A stretch of DNA of 64,000 nt from CAZVYN01 sp964631125. GTDB taxonomy: Bacteria; Eisenbacteria; RBG-16-71-46; CAIMUX01. Location: contig CAZVYN010000009.1 in assembly GCA_964631125.1 (NCBI GenBank), positions 14,761 to 78,760 of the forward strand, in the 5' to 3' direction. Below are positions 54,223-63,172 of the stretch, one piece after another; position 1 is the first letter of the stretch; each line of letters begins with the position of its first letter. The notes below the pieces were generated by a model. It did not search any database and was not told the DNA's origin. It saw nothing but the letters and a program-made list of their open reading frames with translations. A program made the position numbers and the translations under genes.

Positions 54223-55614
54223 CTACTTCAAACGCCCGAGCGACCCGAGCACCGGGAGATTGACGTAACTCTCCACCTCGGTGGCGTCCTTCAGTGAGTG
54301 GTCCAATCCATCGAGGAGGAAGGCGAGCGCGATGCCCACCAAGAGACTCATGCCGGGAATGAGCGCCAGTCGCACCCAGTCGTTGGTCCGTAGCTGCTGG
54401 GGACGCCCCGCCGGTTGCAGGATCATGACGTTCCAATCCGACGTGCCGCTTCGCTCGATGCGCGCGGTCATCTGCTTGTCGACCAGAGCCGAGTAATCGG
54501 CGCGCAACGCCTCGATGACGCGGTCGAAGGACGAGAGCCGCGCCTCTTTCGAGGGATAGTCGGACAGCTCCGAGTCGGTGTACTGCAGCGTGCCGAGGAG
54601 CGATTCCTCCACCGCCTTCAACACCTCCACCCTGGCCTCCAGATGTCGAGCGTAACTCTCCACCTCGCGCCTGAGCTCGTTCTCCAGCAACTCGACCCGG
54701 TCCTTCAGCGCCCGTACTTCCGGATGCACCTCGGTGTAGCGGCCGAGCGAGGCGAAGTAAGCAGTTCGCTGGGTGACCAGCTCCTTCTTGAGTTGGAAGA
54801 CGATCTGATCGTCGTTGTTCGACGCTTCGCCGAAGGCGTACGGCTCGATCTCCGGATGGCGTAACTGAGCGCGGGTCACTTCGACCATGGCCTCTTGCTC
54901 GGCCAGATCAGCCCGCACGGCGTTGAGCTTTGTCTCGGCGTCTTGGCGCAGGAAGATGAGGCTCGTCCGCTCCTCGGGTAGCCGGGCGAGCGACTCCTCC
55001 ATCATGTAGTCGGCGCGGCGCAACTCCCACTCGTCGAGCTGCTCGCGCAACGTCTCGATCTCCTCGCGGAAGAACCGCTCGACTTCGGGGACGGCGCGGA
55101 CCTGTTGACGGAACTCGACGTAGGCCTTCGTGACCGCGCGCGCCCCCTCCCGGGCCGCCTCGCGGTCGGTGTCGCGGTACCGGATATAGATGACGCTCGA
55201 CTTCCCCTCGGTCACGGCGTCGACCTGATCGGGCGCGAGCACCAGCGGTTGGCCGGCTGAACCGGTGGTCCGGGCGCCGTCCAATATCTTCTGCGCCCGC
55301 TCCCGGATATGCCCGCTGCGGACCGTCTCGATCTCGGAGGTGAGTTCCTCTTCCCAGGAGAGCAGCGGCTTGCTCCGCGAGGTATAGGCGCTCTCCTGCT
55401 GATTGCGGCTGACAATCACGCGCGAGGTCGACTCGTAGAAGGTCGGGGTCTTCCAGTACAGCCAGACGGCGGCGGCCAGCGCGAAGAGGAAGGAACCGAG
55501 GACGATCCCCTTGCGGCGGAAGAGTACGGCCACGATGTCGCGCAGCGACTGTTCGCGTCGCTCGAATTCGAGGGGCGCGTCGCCATTCGGCCGTACGAGG
55601 AGCGTCTCTTCCAT
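54223..55614 (-). CDS. Wzz/GumC-type chain-length determinant
   Basis: A 463-residue inner-membrane protein. An N-terminal cytoplasmic stretch, a first helix (about 38-53), then a long periplasmic part with coiled-coil segments (about 160-350), and a second helix (about 422-442, PGMSLLVGIALAFLLDGLD). The Wzz block FYESTSRVIVSRN is present. It lacks the cytosolic kinase domain, in line with a separate CpsD-like gene. It regulates polymer length and links the synthase to the outer-membrane Wza channel. It starts 4 bases after the wza-like stop codon. Confidence 0.86.
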   Translation of the reverse strand: MEETLLVRPNGDAPLEFERREQSLRDIVAVLFRRKGIVLGSFLFALAAAVWLYWKTPTFYESTSRVIVSRNQQESAYTSRSKPLLSWEEELTSEIETVRSGHIRERAQKILDGARTTGSAGQPLVLAPDQVDAVTEGKSSVIYIRYRDTDREAAREGARAVTKAYVEFRQQVRAVPEVERFFREEIETLREQLDEWELRRADYMMEESLARLPEERTSLIFLRQDAETKLNAVRADLAEQEAMVEVTRAQLRHPEIEPYAFGEASNNDDQIVFQLKKELVTQRTAYFASLGRYTEVHPEVRALKDRVELLENELRREVESYARHLEARVEVLKAVEESLLGTLQYTDSELSDYPSKEARLSSFDRVIEALRADYSALVDKQMTARIERSGTSDWNVMILQPAGRPQQLRTNDWVRLALIPGMSLLVGIALAFLLDGLDHSLKDATEVESYVNLPVLGSLGRLK

Positions 55615-55617
55615 CGG

Positions 55618-56658
55618 CTACTCGTTGCGGACGATGGTTCGCGTGCCGTTGACGTTGAATGCGCTCCAGCCCTCGAGATAGAGCGTGAAGGGCGAGATGT
55701 TCTGTCGCATCCACTGGTCGACGAAGACGTTCAGGTTGGCGATGAACGTCTTCGGCACGTGCACGATGTCGAAGGGTCGCAATCCCAGATCGCCGACCGG
55801 GTGTTCCGCATCCATCGCGTCGCGCATGTCGAGGGGAAACACCTCGCAGGCCTCGGGCCCGGTGCGTCGGAAGACGAGCACCTGTCCGCGCTGCGCCGTG
55901 TTGCGGAACCCGCCCGCCTGCGCGATGGCCCCGAGCGCAGTCATGTCCTTGTGGAAGGCGTGATCTCCGGGGATCTCGATCTCGCCCATGACGAACACCC
56001 GTTGATCGCCGAAGCTGTTCACGATGAGCTGCGCATCGGGGTACCTGAGGATGCGTCCGAGTCCCGTCATCAACTCACTGGTCGCCTCGACCGTGGTCTT
56101 GCCCAGAACGTAGATCGACCCGATCCCCGGATACTGGATCGAGCCGTCCGGCAGGACGCGTACGACGCGGGAGAGCTGTGGCTCGCCCAAGACCTCGATC
56201 GACAATTCGTCACCGACGCCGATCCGATAGACCTGCTCCCGACTCGCGCTCCCGGGTGTCGCAGGCACGTCGGGCGAGGAGTTCGGTGGTCTCTCGCTTT
56301 CAGGCGTCGGGAGGATCGGATCTCGAGGGGTCGACGGCCCGGGAGCGATCGGCGGGATCACACCGGGACGCGCGACGGGCGGAAAGTCACGCGGTGGCCT
56401 GGGCGCCTCGTCTTGCGCGGCGCAACGCGGGACCGCGGCGAACTGGATCAGCGTCAAGACCAGGAGCCAGATCGCCCCCGCGCTGATCACGCCCGCACAG
56501 TTCGCGCGGAGCCGAGCGGCGCCCCTCGGCCGGAAACACGTCCGTCGGAAACAGATCCGTCGGAAACACAGGTGGAGTCCTCCGACGTCGCTGACGCGAC
56601 CGAAGCCATCCGAGGCGGGGTCTCGACCCCGCTCGTCCCTGGAGCGTGCCTCACTCAT
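55618..56658 (-). CDS. Wza-like polysaccharide export protein
   Basis: A 346-residue outer-membrane/periplasmic exporter. After an N-terminal cytoplasmic stretch comes a hydrophobic signal-type helix (GAIWLLVLTLIQFAAVP), a Pro-rich linker, and then a Poly_export domain (YRIGVGDELSIEVLGEPQLSRVVRVLPDGSI) and an SLBB domain (VFVMGEIEIPGDHAF). No lipobox Cys is evident. The start is uncertain. ATG 56658 is used because the promoter at 56.73 kb excludes the upstream candidate at 56733. The N-terminal region includes a 15-bp repeat giving CFRR-type units, so a later start is possible. Confidence 0.82.
   Translation of the reverse strand: MSEARSRDERGRDPASDGFGRVSDVGGLHLCFRRICFRRTCFRPRGAARLRANCAGVISAGAIWLLVLTLIQFAAVPRCAAQDEAPRPPRDFPPVARPGVIPPIAPGPSTPRDPILPTPESERPPNSSPDVPATPGSASREQVYRIGVGDELSIEVLGEPQLSRVVRVLPDGSIQYPGIGSIYVLGKTTVEATSELMTGLGRILRYPDAQLIVNSFGDQRVFVMGEIEIPGDHAFHKDMTALGAIAQAGGFRNTAQRGQVLVFRRTGPEACEVFPLDMRDAMDAEHPVGDLGLRPFDIVHVPKTFIANLNVFVDQWMRQNISPFTLYLEGWSAFNVNGTRTIVRNE
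56531..56569. repeat. 15-bp tandem repeats near the wza-like start
   Basis: CGGAAACACGTCCGT (56531-56545), CGGAAACAGATCCGT (56546-56560), and a 9-base partial unit CGGAAACAC (56561-56569). If translated with the wza-like gene they give repeated CFRR units. Confidence 0.8.
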
Positions 56659-56723
56659 CAACACTCTCGAGTAGTCGGACACGAATCGTCGGTTCTGCAC
56701 AGTGGGGGGACCCAGGGGCAAGT

Positions 56724-56752
56724 AGGCTAGCACTGGCCCCCGATTGCGTCAA
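56724..56752 (-). promoter_or_regulatory. Sigma-70-like promoter of the polysaccharide export operon
   Basis: On the minus strand, TTGACG (56752-56747), a 17-base spacer, and TAGCCT (56729-56724). The predicted start is near 56717, about 60 bases upstream of the chosen wza-like ATG. This is the clearest promoter-like pair I found in the window. Confidence 0.65.
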
Positions 56753-56793
56753 TCGACCGACCACGCCACCGCCCGGGCTACCACCACGCACTC

Positions 56794-57786
56794 TCAGGAT
56801 TCGGCTTCCGCGGGGTCCACCTTGAGCTTCCCGCCGCTCGCCCGGTCCGCTTCCAGCCTCAAGGCCTGGCAGAGGAGCGGCAGCAGGATCTCATGGTGGC
56901 CGATCAGATAGTGGCCGACCCCCCCGGCGCTGGTCGGGCGAGCGACGACGTTCTGCTCGGGACGGTAGTGGCGCTGGAAGTCGAAGACCGCGGTGGTCAG
57001 CCCGTCGAATCGGCTGCCGAGATTGACCGCCACGGACACCGCCTTCAAGAACACCTCGGGCAACAACACCGCCGACCCGACGACGAGAGCTACACCCCGC
57101 GGAAGGCGTTGTACCTCCCTCGCCAGAATTCGGAAGTCGCGCGCGCTGGTCTCTCCGGCGGCGGCGCCGTCGAACGAGGCGTGCTGCTGGTTGATGTCGG
57201 TCCCGATCGAGAGATGGACGGTGGCGGGAATCTCGAGTCGGTAACAGGCGGCCAGAAGGCTCCGCGCGGCGCCGTCACCGGCCCTCTCCAGATACGCGCG
57301 TCCGAGTCCCTCGCCCAATCCCTCACTTCGCTTCGCCGCCTCCGCCGTCCACTCGTTCAGCCAGGTCGAGGTCTCGCGCGCCATCCCGAAACGGCCGTCG
57401 TGCAACGCGGCACCGACATCCTCGGAAGTCCGCCCGAAGAACGCCATCTCCAGATCGTGGATCGCGCCGGCGCCGTTGAGCGCGAGCGCCGTGATCCATC
57501 CCTCTTCCAACATCCGCACGATCCCGGGGCTCATCCCGGTCTTGATGACATGCGCCCCCAGGAAGAGGACGAAGCCGTGGCCGTCTCGTCGCGCCGCCAG
57601 AATCGCCTCGACCACCGACCGGAGCGCGCGCGCCCCCAGGACGTCGGGCAACGAATCCCAGAACTGGGCGAATGACTCGGGATCATCGGGCGGCCGGTAC
57701 GCCTGGTCCTCCGCGACCAAGCTCCGCCGCTCGTCCACGGGGTAGGTGACGAGTCGAGACAGGTCGATTTCCTCGTAACGAGACAT
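56794..57786 (-). CDS. Uncharacterised protein, deoxyhypusine-synthase-like fold
   Basis: A 330-residue cytoplasmic protein. The block FLGAHVIKTGMSPGIVRMLEEGWITALALNGAGAIHDLEMAFFGRTSEDV recalls the NAD-binding core of deoxyhypusine synthase-like proteins, and HYLIGHHEILLPLL is distinctive. The catalytic lysine of true deoxyhypusine synthase is not evident, and bacteria lack its substrate eIF5A, so a different reaction is expected. The family name is my inference and the function is unknown. It lies between the DUF3108 gene and the polysaccharide promoter on the same strand. Confidence 0.6.
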   Translation of the reverse strand: MSRYEEIDLSRLVTYPVDERRSLVAEDQAYRPPDDPESFAQFWDSLPDVLGARALRSVVEAILAARRDGHGFVLFLGAHVIKTGMSPGIVRMLEEGWITALALNGAGAIHDLEMAFFGRTSEDVGAALHDGRFGMARETSTWLNEWTAEAAKRSEGLGEGLGRAYLERAGDGAARSLLAACYRLEIPATVHLSIGTDINQQHASFDGAAAGETSARDFRILAREVQRLPRGVALVVGSAVLLPEVFLKAVSVAVNLGSRFDGLTTAVFDFQRHYRPEQNVVARPTSAGGVGHYLIGHHEILLPLLCQALRLEADRASGGKLKVDPAEAES

Positions 57787-57822
57787 CGCTGGTCTGGGTC
57801 CTCTTCGGAGAGTGACGGCGAG

Positions 57823-58704
57823 CTAGTCGCGGATCGGCTCGGGACGCTCCATCTTCGTCAGCACGGCCGTGATCGCGCCGACCGGGATCTTGCTGCGCAT
57901 CTGGACCGGAATCCGCTTCTCGTCGTCGGTAAGCCAGAGCGTGAGCTGACCTTCGTTCTTGAAGAAGGCCCCACTCGCCAACTTCGGTTCGACCACCCAG
58001 CAGCGGAACGTGCCCAACTCGGTCACCACGTCCTCTTTGCCGACCACCGACACCTCGAGCGGGTAGTTCTTCCGATTCTCGTGACTATCGAGAAGGAAGG
58101 TCGCGCCCTCGACCAGTGGAACCGCGCGCACATAGTAGAGGGCGCCGATCACGTCGTAGGTGCCGCGTGCGATCGGGACGACGCGCCCGTCGTGGTAGGT
58201 GGCCTCGCCCTTCTCCTGATCCATCTCCAGTGCGAGGTCCTTCCGGTATCGCCCCTCGCGGAGGTTCTTCTCGAACCGAAGGCACCAGAGCGAGTCGAGA
58301 TCGAGCCAGCTCTCCCAACGGTCGCGAACCGGGTAAACCTTGTCGAAGACTGCGGACGACGCAGCGGTAGCTCGCAGTTGCCACGCGGGTCTCCCGCGCA
58401 CGGTGCCCACGCCCGCGATCTCGAGCGTCGCCTCGCCCGCCGGGATCTTTCCGTAGCGGATCGAGAAGGTAAGTTTCTCCCCGATCACGAGCGCGGGGCT
58501 GGCGCCCGGAGAACCGGGGAGCGGCTCAGCCGATGTCGTGTCGGCATCTGCGGTCAGGATCGAGTCGGCCGTCGGTGCGAGGGTCGAAGCCGGCGCCGCC
58601 GTGAGATCCGGGGGCCCCGGCGACTGTGCGTTTCCCGCCGGCGCACCCACTCCGAGAGCGATCCACGTGGCGAGCGCTGTGGCGGTCGACGCGACTCGAT
58701 TCAT
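57823..58704 (-). CDS. DUF3108 secreted protein
   Basis: A 293-residue exported protein. The N-terminal signal peptide (MNRVASTATALATWIALGVG) is followed by a Pro/Ala/Thr-rich linker to about residue 65. The beta-rich DUF3108 domain follows (LTFSIRYGKIPAGEATLEI, then YDVIGALYYVRAVPL and VWLTDDEKRIPVQM-type blocks). Members are periplasmic and of unknown function. The ATG at 58704 overlaps the dut stop codon (ATGA). Confidence 0.85.
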   Translation of the reverse strand: MNRVASTATALATWIALGVGAPAGNAQSPGPPDLTAAPASTLAPTADSILTADADTTSAEPLPGSPGASPALVIGEKLTFSIRYGKIPAGEATLEIAGVGTVRGRPAWQLRATAASSAVFDKVYPVRDRWESWLDLDSLWCLRFEKNLREGRYRKDLALEMDQEKGEATYHDGRVVPIARGTYDVIGALYYVRAVPLVEGATFLLDSHENRKNYPLEVSVVGKEDVVTELGTFRCWVVEPKLASGAFFKNEGQLTLWLTDDEKRIPVQMRSKIPVGAITAVLTKMERPEPIRD

Positions 58705-59198
58705 GAGTGTCCCGGCGATCCGTCGCGCGCAGGCCCGAACACGGATTCGACTCCGGTGTGTCCGAACCCGCCGGCGCCTCGATCGGTGGCGTCATCGACG
58801 TCGCCCCACTCTATCTCGATCGCGGGCACGCGCTGGACGATCAGTTGGGCGATTCGCTCGCCCGATCGGATCATGAACGGCTCCTGACCCCAGTTCATCA
58901 GCAACACACAGACCTCGCCGCGGTAGTCGGAGTCGATCGTCCCCGGAGCGTTGACCAGGCCGACGCCGTGACGCAGCGCGAGGCCGCTGCGCGCTCGCAC
59001 CTGCACTTCGAACCCGTCGGGAATCCCGAGGACGAGACCGGTCGGAACCGGCGCCCAACGACCTGGCGGCAGGAGAACCGGCTCATCGACACACGCGGTC
59101 ACGTCGAAACCGCTGGCTCCCGCGGTCATGCGCCTCGGGAGTTGTGCCCCGGCGCGGATCGCACGACAGCGCACCCTGGGCAAACTCTCGTCGGACAA
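58701..59198 (-). CDS. dut: dUTP diphosphatase
   Basis: A 165-residue dUTPase that keeps uracil out of DNA. All five motifs are visible: ASGFDV, RSGLA, GTIDSDYRGEV, GERIAQLIV and RGAGGFGHTG. The TTG start at 59198 has GAGGA about 9 bases upstream; an in-frame GTG at 59249 would add 17 residues. It overlaps the DUF3108 gene by 4 bases and follows the M16 peptidase gene. Confidence 0.94.
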   Translation of the reverse strand: MSDESLPRVRCRAIRAGAQLPRRMTAGASGFDVTACVDEPVLLPPGRWAPVPTGLVLGIPDGFEVQVRARSGLALRHGVGLVNAPGTIDSDYRGEVCVLLMNWGQEPFMIRSGERIAQLIVQRVPAIEIEWGDVDDATDRGAGGFGHTGVESVFGPARDGSPGHS

Positions 59199-59267
59199 AG
59201 GAGATTCCTCGCTCGGTTCTCTCGGAGAGGGAGAGTTCGTGTGACGCACGGCCGGTGGAACCCGGAA

Positions 59268-60599
59268 TCAGAAATCGAGGTCCGCCAACCGGGGCCGAGC
59301 ATGCCCCGCGGGTCCGACGGTGGCGAGCGAGAAGTGCGCCGGATCGAGGAGCGCCCGCGCCGCGACCGCCACTTGCTCGGCCGTCACGTCCGAGATCTCC
59401 GCCACCGCGCGGGCGAGCGGGACTTGGCCGCCGTGATGGAGTTCGTTGTAGGCGAGCCGATTGATCCTCTCGTACATGCTCTCGTACGACAGGAACAGGT
59501 TCATCAACAACTGGGCGCGCGCGCTCTCGAGCTCCCACCGGCGGATGCCGCCGTCGCGGATGCGGGTGAACTCTCGCTGCACCAGCGTGAAGGCGCGCCG
59601 CAGCTTGTTCGGCTGGCAACCGAGGTAGACTCCGAACATCCCCGTCGAACGGTAGGTGTCGTGGAACGAGTAGACCGAATAGGCCAGCCCCTCGGCCTCG
59701 CGAATCCTCTGGAAGAGTCTCGAACTCATTCCCGCGCCCAGGATCGTATTGAAGATCGCTTCGGCGTGGCGCTCCGGCGCCCGCGCGGACGCCGCCCGCC
59801 GAACGAGGCAGAGGCTTGCCTGCTGGAGATCCCGCTCCTCGTGTCGTTCCGAGGGAGGGCGCTCCTTCGGCGTCCGCCGCGTGGCCGGCGCCGCCGTTCG
59901 CGGAAGGCGTAGGCCGCGAGTGAGAGAGTCGCGCAAGGTCGGGAGGTCGAAGCGGCCGGCGGCGGTCACGATGAGGTTGTGCGCCGTGTAGTGCCGCCGA
60001 TGGAATCGCTTCACGTCCGACACGCGCACCTCTCGCAACGACTCGACCGTTCCGAGGATGGGATGCCCGAGCGGATGGCCTCGGAAGACGAGCTCCGCCG
60101 CCACATCCTGCAAACGCTCCTCCGGCGTGTCGTCGTAACTCTGGATTTCTTCCTCGATCACGTCGCGCTCACGCTCCAGCTGATCGGCGGCGAAGGCGGG
60201 CTGCGCGACCAGTTCGGTCAGCAAGCGAACCGCTTCGTCGTGATGCCCCTCGAAGACACGCGCGTAGAAGCAGGTGGTCTCCTTGGTGGTGAAGGCGTCC
60301 ACCTGACCGCCGATCGCTTCCATCTGCTGGGCGAGTCGATACGCGCTGTGCCGTCGCGTCCCCTTGAAGACGAGATGCTCGATGAAGTGCGCGAGTCCGG
60401 CCTCGTCGGCGGACTCGGCCACGGAACCGCTGCGCACCCAGATCCCGAGCGCGAGGGAAGGCACGGAGGAGACGGGCTCCGCCAAGAGCAACGCGCCGCC
60501 AGGAAGTAGCTCGCGCTGGTAGGGCGGATCGTCGAGCGTGGCCTGCGCCTCGCGGAGGAAGCGGCCCGCGGTCGGGGCTGGGCGTCGGGTTGTGGGCAT
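59268..60599 (-). CDS. M16-family zinc peptidase (processing peptidase-like)
   Basis: A 443-residue protease of the mitochondrial-processing-peptidase type. The inverted zinc motif HFIEH (His71, Glu74, His75) sits in AGLAHFIEHLVFKGTRRH, and the third ligand lies in DQLERERDVIEEEI. The second, inactive half (SRLFQRIREAEGLAYSVYSF) is also present. Such genes often follow pnp, as here (117 bases downstream). No secretion signal is clear. The substrate is unknown. Confidence 0.9.
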   Translation of the reverse strand: MPTTRRPAPTAGRFLREAQATLDDPPYQRELLPGGALLLAEPVSSVPSLALGIWVRSGSVAESADEAGLAHFIEHLVFKGTRRHSAYRLAQQMEAIGGQVDAFTTKETTCFYARVFEGHHDEAVRLLTELVAQPAFAADQLERERDVIEEEIQSYDDTPEERLQDVAAELVFRGHPLGHPILGTVESLREVRVSDVKRFHRRHYTAHNLIVTAAGRFDLPTLRDSLTRGLRLPRTAAPATRRTPKERPPSERHEERDLQQASLCLVRRAASARAPERHAEAIFNTILGAGMSSRLFQRIREAEGLAYSVYSFHDTYRSTGMFGVYLGCQPNKLRRAFTLVQREFTRIRDGGIRRWELESARAQLLMNLFLSYESMYERINRLAYNELHHGGQVPLARAVAEISDVTAEQVAVAARALLDPAHFSLATVGPAGHARPRLADLDF

Positions 60600-60716
60600 C
60601 GTGAGGAAGTGTCGAGCTGGCGCCGGATCGAGACGACGGAAGCGGAATCCCGGAGCCGCCCTACTCAGAGCGGCTCCGGTCTTCTGGGTCTCGAGTTCGC
60701 GCGAAGCCGCTCGAGA

Positions 60717-62885
60717 TTACTCCGAGTCGGCGCCCGCCTCTTGCAGCACGGCCTTGCGGGAGAGACGGATCTTCCCTTCTTCGTCGACCCCGATCACCTT
60801 GACCATGATCGCGTCGCCTTCGGCCAGGACATCCTCGACCCTGGCGACCCGATGGTTCTCCAACTCCGAGATGTGGACCAGACCGTCGCGGCCCGGGAGG
60901 ATCTCGACGAAAGCGCCGAAGTTCACGATCCGGCGAACCTTCCCGCGATAGACCTGTCCGATCTCGGGGTCCTCGGTCAGCGAGCGGACGATCTCGACAG
61001 CGCGCTGCGCCATCTCCGAATCGACGCAGGCCACCTTGATGGTGCCGTCGTCCTCGACGTCGATCTGCGCGCCGGTCTCCTCGCAGATCTTCTTGATCGT
61101 CTTGCCGCCCGGTCCGATCACGTCGCGGATCTTGTCGGGGTTGATCTTGATCACGAGGATCCGCGGCGCGTAGCGGGAGATCTCGGCGCGGGAGCGCTCC
61201 ATCGTCTCGTTCATGATCCCGAGGATGTGCAGCCGCCCGCGGCGCGCCTGGTCGAGCGCACGCTCCAGGACATCGAACGGGAGCCCCTTGATTTTCATGT
61301 CCATCTGGATCGCGGTGATGCCTTCGCTCGTGCCGGCGACCTTGAAGTCCATATCTCCGAGGTGGTCCTCGATCCCCATGATGTCGGAGAGGATCGCCGT
61401 CTGGTCCCCTTCCAGGACCAAACCCATCGCGATGCCCGCGACCGGCGCTTTCACCGGTACGCCGGCGTCCATCAAAGCGAGGCTGCCTCCGCAGATCGAC
61501 GCCATCGACGAGCTGCCGTTCGATTCCAAGATCTCCGACACGATGCGGATCGTGTAGGGAAAGCGCTCGTTCGAAGGCGCGACTGCCGCGAGCGCTCGCT
61601 CCGCCAACGCGCCGTGTCCGATCTCGCGGCGTCCCGGCCCGCGGTTGGGGCGCGTCTCGCCGACACTGAACGGCGGGAAGTTGTAGTGGAGCATGAACGT
61701 CTTCCACGACTGGCCGGTCAGCTCTTCGACGCGTTGTTCGTCGGTCGAGGTTCCGAGAGTGACGACCACGAGCGCCTGCGTCTGGCCGCGCGTGAAGAGC
61801 GCGCTGCCATGCGTGCGCGGGAGGAGGCCGACTTCGCAGTTGATCGGCCGGATCTGGTCGGGCTTGCGGCCGTCCGCGCGAAGTCCCTCGGTCAGGACCA
61901 TCTGGCGCAGGATCTTTCCTTCTAGCTTGTCGACGACCTTGACCGCCGCGGCCTGCAGCTTGGAGAGCTGGTCGGGCGACGCTGTCGCGACCGGGGAGTT
62001 GGCCTGTGCTGCTTTCGCCTCCGCTCTCACATCGTCCATGGCCAGCTCGCGCTCGGCCTTGTCCGGGATCCGCACGAGCTTCTCGACACGAGACCGCCAG
62101 GCACTCTCCACCGTCTCGACGAACGCGGGGTCGAGCGCCTTGACCGGAAGGGCGCGTTTGGTCTTTCCGCACTGAGCGACCAGCTCCGCCTGCAAGCGAA
62201 CGAGCTCCTGGATTCGCGGATGCGCGAAGCGGAAGACCTCCAGAAGCTGCGCCTCACTGATCTCGCGCGCCTCTCCCTCGACCATCAAGATCGAGTCGGC
62301 GGAACCCGCGACCACCATGTTGAGGCGGCTCTCTTCCAGCTCGACGGTGGTTGGATTGAGCACCAACTCACCGCCTACCAACCCGACACGCACCGCCGCG
62401 ACCGGGCCGGGGAAAGGCATGTCGCTCAGACAGACCGCGCACGACGCGCCGATCAACCCGAGGAAGTCGGACTCGTTCTCCTGGTCACTCGAGAGAACAT
62501 CGGTCTGGATCTGGATCTCGTAGCGATTGGACTTCTCGAAGAGCGGTCGGATCGAACGGTCGATCAATCGAGAAGAGAGGATCTCCTTCTCGGTCGGCCG
62601 GCCCTCCCGCTTGAAGAATCCGCCTGGGATGCGCCCGGCAGCGTAGGTCTTCTCCCGATAGTCGACGGTGAGCGGGAGGAAGTCCCGGTCGATCTCGGTG
62701 CGGCCGATGACCGCGGTCGCGAGCACGACGGTATCTCCGTACGTGATGAGAACGGCGCCGGAGGCCTGCTTGGCGAGGCGGCCCGTCTCGATGGTCAGGC
62801 GGCGGCCGCCCAGATCGAGACTGACGGTCTTCGCGAAGCCGAGACCGGAGGATGTAGCAGTAGTAGTGGGGTCAGAAGTGTTCAC
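60717..62885 (-). CDS. pnp: Polynucleotide phosphorylase
   Basis: A 722-residue 3'-5' exoribonuclease of the RNA degradosome type. Two RNase PH-like domains are separated by a helical domain. The first has GDTVVLATAVIG and GGFFKREGRPTEKEILSSRLIDR; the second has FTRGQTQALVVVTLGT and SICGGSLALMDAGVP. A KH domain (VIGPGGKTIKKICEE) and an S1 domain (GQVYRGKVRRIVNFGAFVEI) follow. GTG at 62885 has AAGGAA upstream. It follows rpsO, as in many bacteria. Confidence 0.96.
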   Translation of the reverse strand: MNTSDPTTTATSSGLGFAKTVSLDLGGRRLTIETGRLAKQASGAVLITYGDTVVLATAVIGRTEIDRDFLPLTVDYREKTYAAGRIPGGFFKREGRPTEKEILSSRLIDRSIRPLFEKSNRYEIQIQTDVLSSDQENESDFLGLIGASCAVCLSDMPFPGPVAAVRVGLVGGELVLNPTTVELEESRLNMVVAGSADSILMVEGEAREISEAQLLEVFRFAHPRIQELVRLQAELVAQCGKTKRALPVKALDPAFVETVESAWRSRVEKLVRIPDKAERELAMDDVRAEAKAAQANSPVATASPDQLSKLQAAAVKVVDKLEGKILRQMVLTEGLRADGRKPDQIRPINCEVGLLPRTHGSALFTRGQTQALVVVTLGTSTDEQRVEELTGQSWKTFMLHYNFPPFSVGETRPNRGPGRREIGHGALAERALAAVAPSNERFPYTIRIVSEILESNGSSSMASICGGSLALMDAGVPVKAPVAGIAMGLVLEGDQTAILSDIMGIEDHLGDMDFKVAGTSEGITAIQMDMKIKGLPFDVLERALDQARRGRLHILGIMNETMERSRAEISRYAPRILVIKINPDKIRDVIGPGGKTIKKICEETGAQIDVEDDGTIKVACVDSEMAQRAVEIVRSLTEDPEIGQVYRGKVRRIVNFGAFVEILPGRDGLVHISELENHRVARVEDVLAEGDAIMVKVIGVDEEGKIRLSRKAVLQEAGADSE

Positions 62886-62933
62886 GATGATTCCTTCTCG
62901 AGTGGCGGCCGAGCAGTCACCAACTGTGACGGA

Positions 62934-62954
62934 CCCTTCGGACCTTCCGAAGGG
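62934..62954 (-). promoter_or_regulatory. Hairpin in the rpsO-pnp spacer
   Basis: CCCTTCGGA (62934-62942), loop CCT, TCCGAAGGG (62946-62954), a perfect 9-bp stem about 50 bases upstream of the pnp start. It could be the rpsO terminator or an RNase III-type processing site like that known in Escherichia coli. Confidence 0.5.
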
Positions 62955-63130
62955 AACGGGCGCCCAACGCGTCCTGCGCGGCGAATCCAGGTCAATTGCG
63001 CTCATCCCTGCCGAGCTGAAGCGACTGGAGACGAGACTGCGGCGTCCAGGTCGAACGCCGCACTCCGCTGTCGTCCGCTACCCGCTGGTCGCGACTTGCG
63101 ACCCGTGGGAGAACCCGATTGCCGAACTGA

Positions 63131-63172
63131 CGACTGGCCGTCAACGACTGGCCGTCAACGACTGGCCGTCAA
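63131..63172. repeat. Three perfect 14-bp tandem repeats at the rpsO 3' end
   Basis: CGACTGGCCGTCAA at 63131-63144, 63145-63158 and 63159-63172. The last copy contains the rpsO stop codon (63169-63171), so the array begins inside the gene end. Confidence 0.95.

Noticed and set aside
55618..56733. Start of the wza-like gene at 56733
   Set aside because: It lies upstream of the predicted transcription start near 56717.
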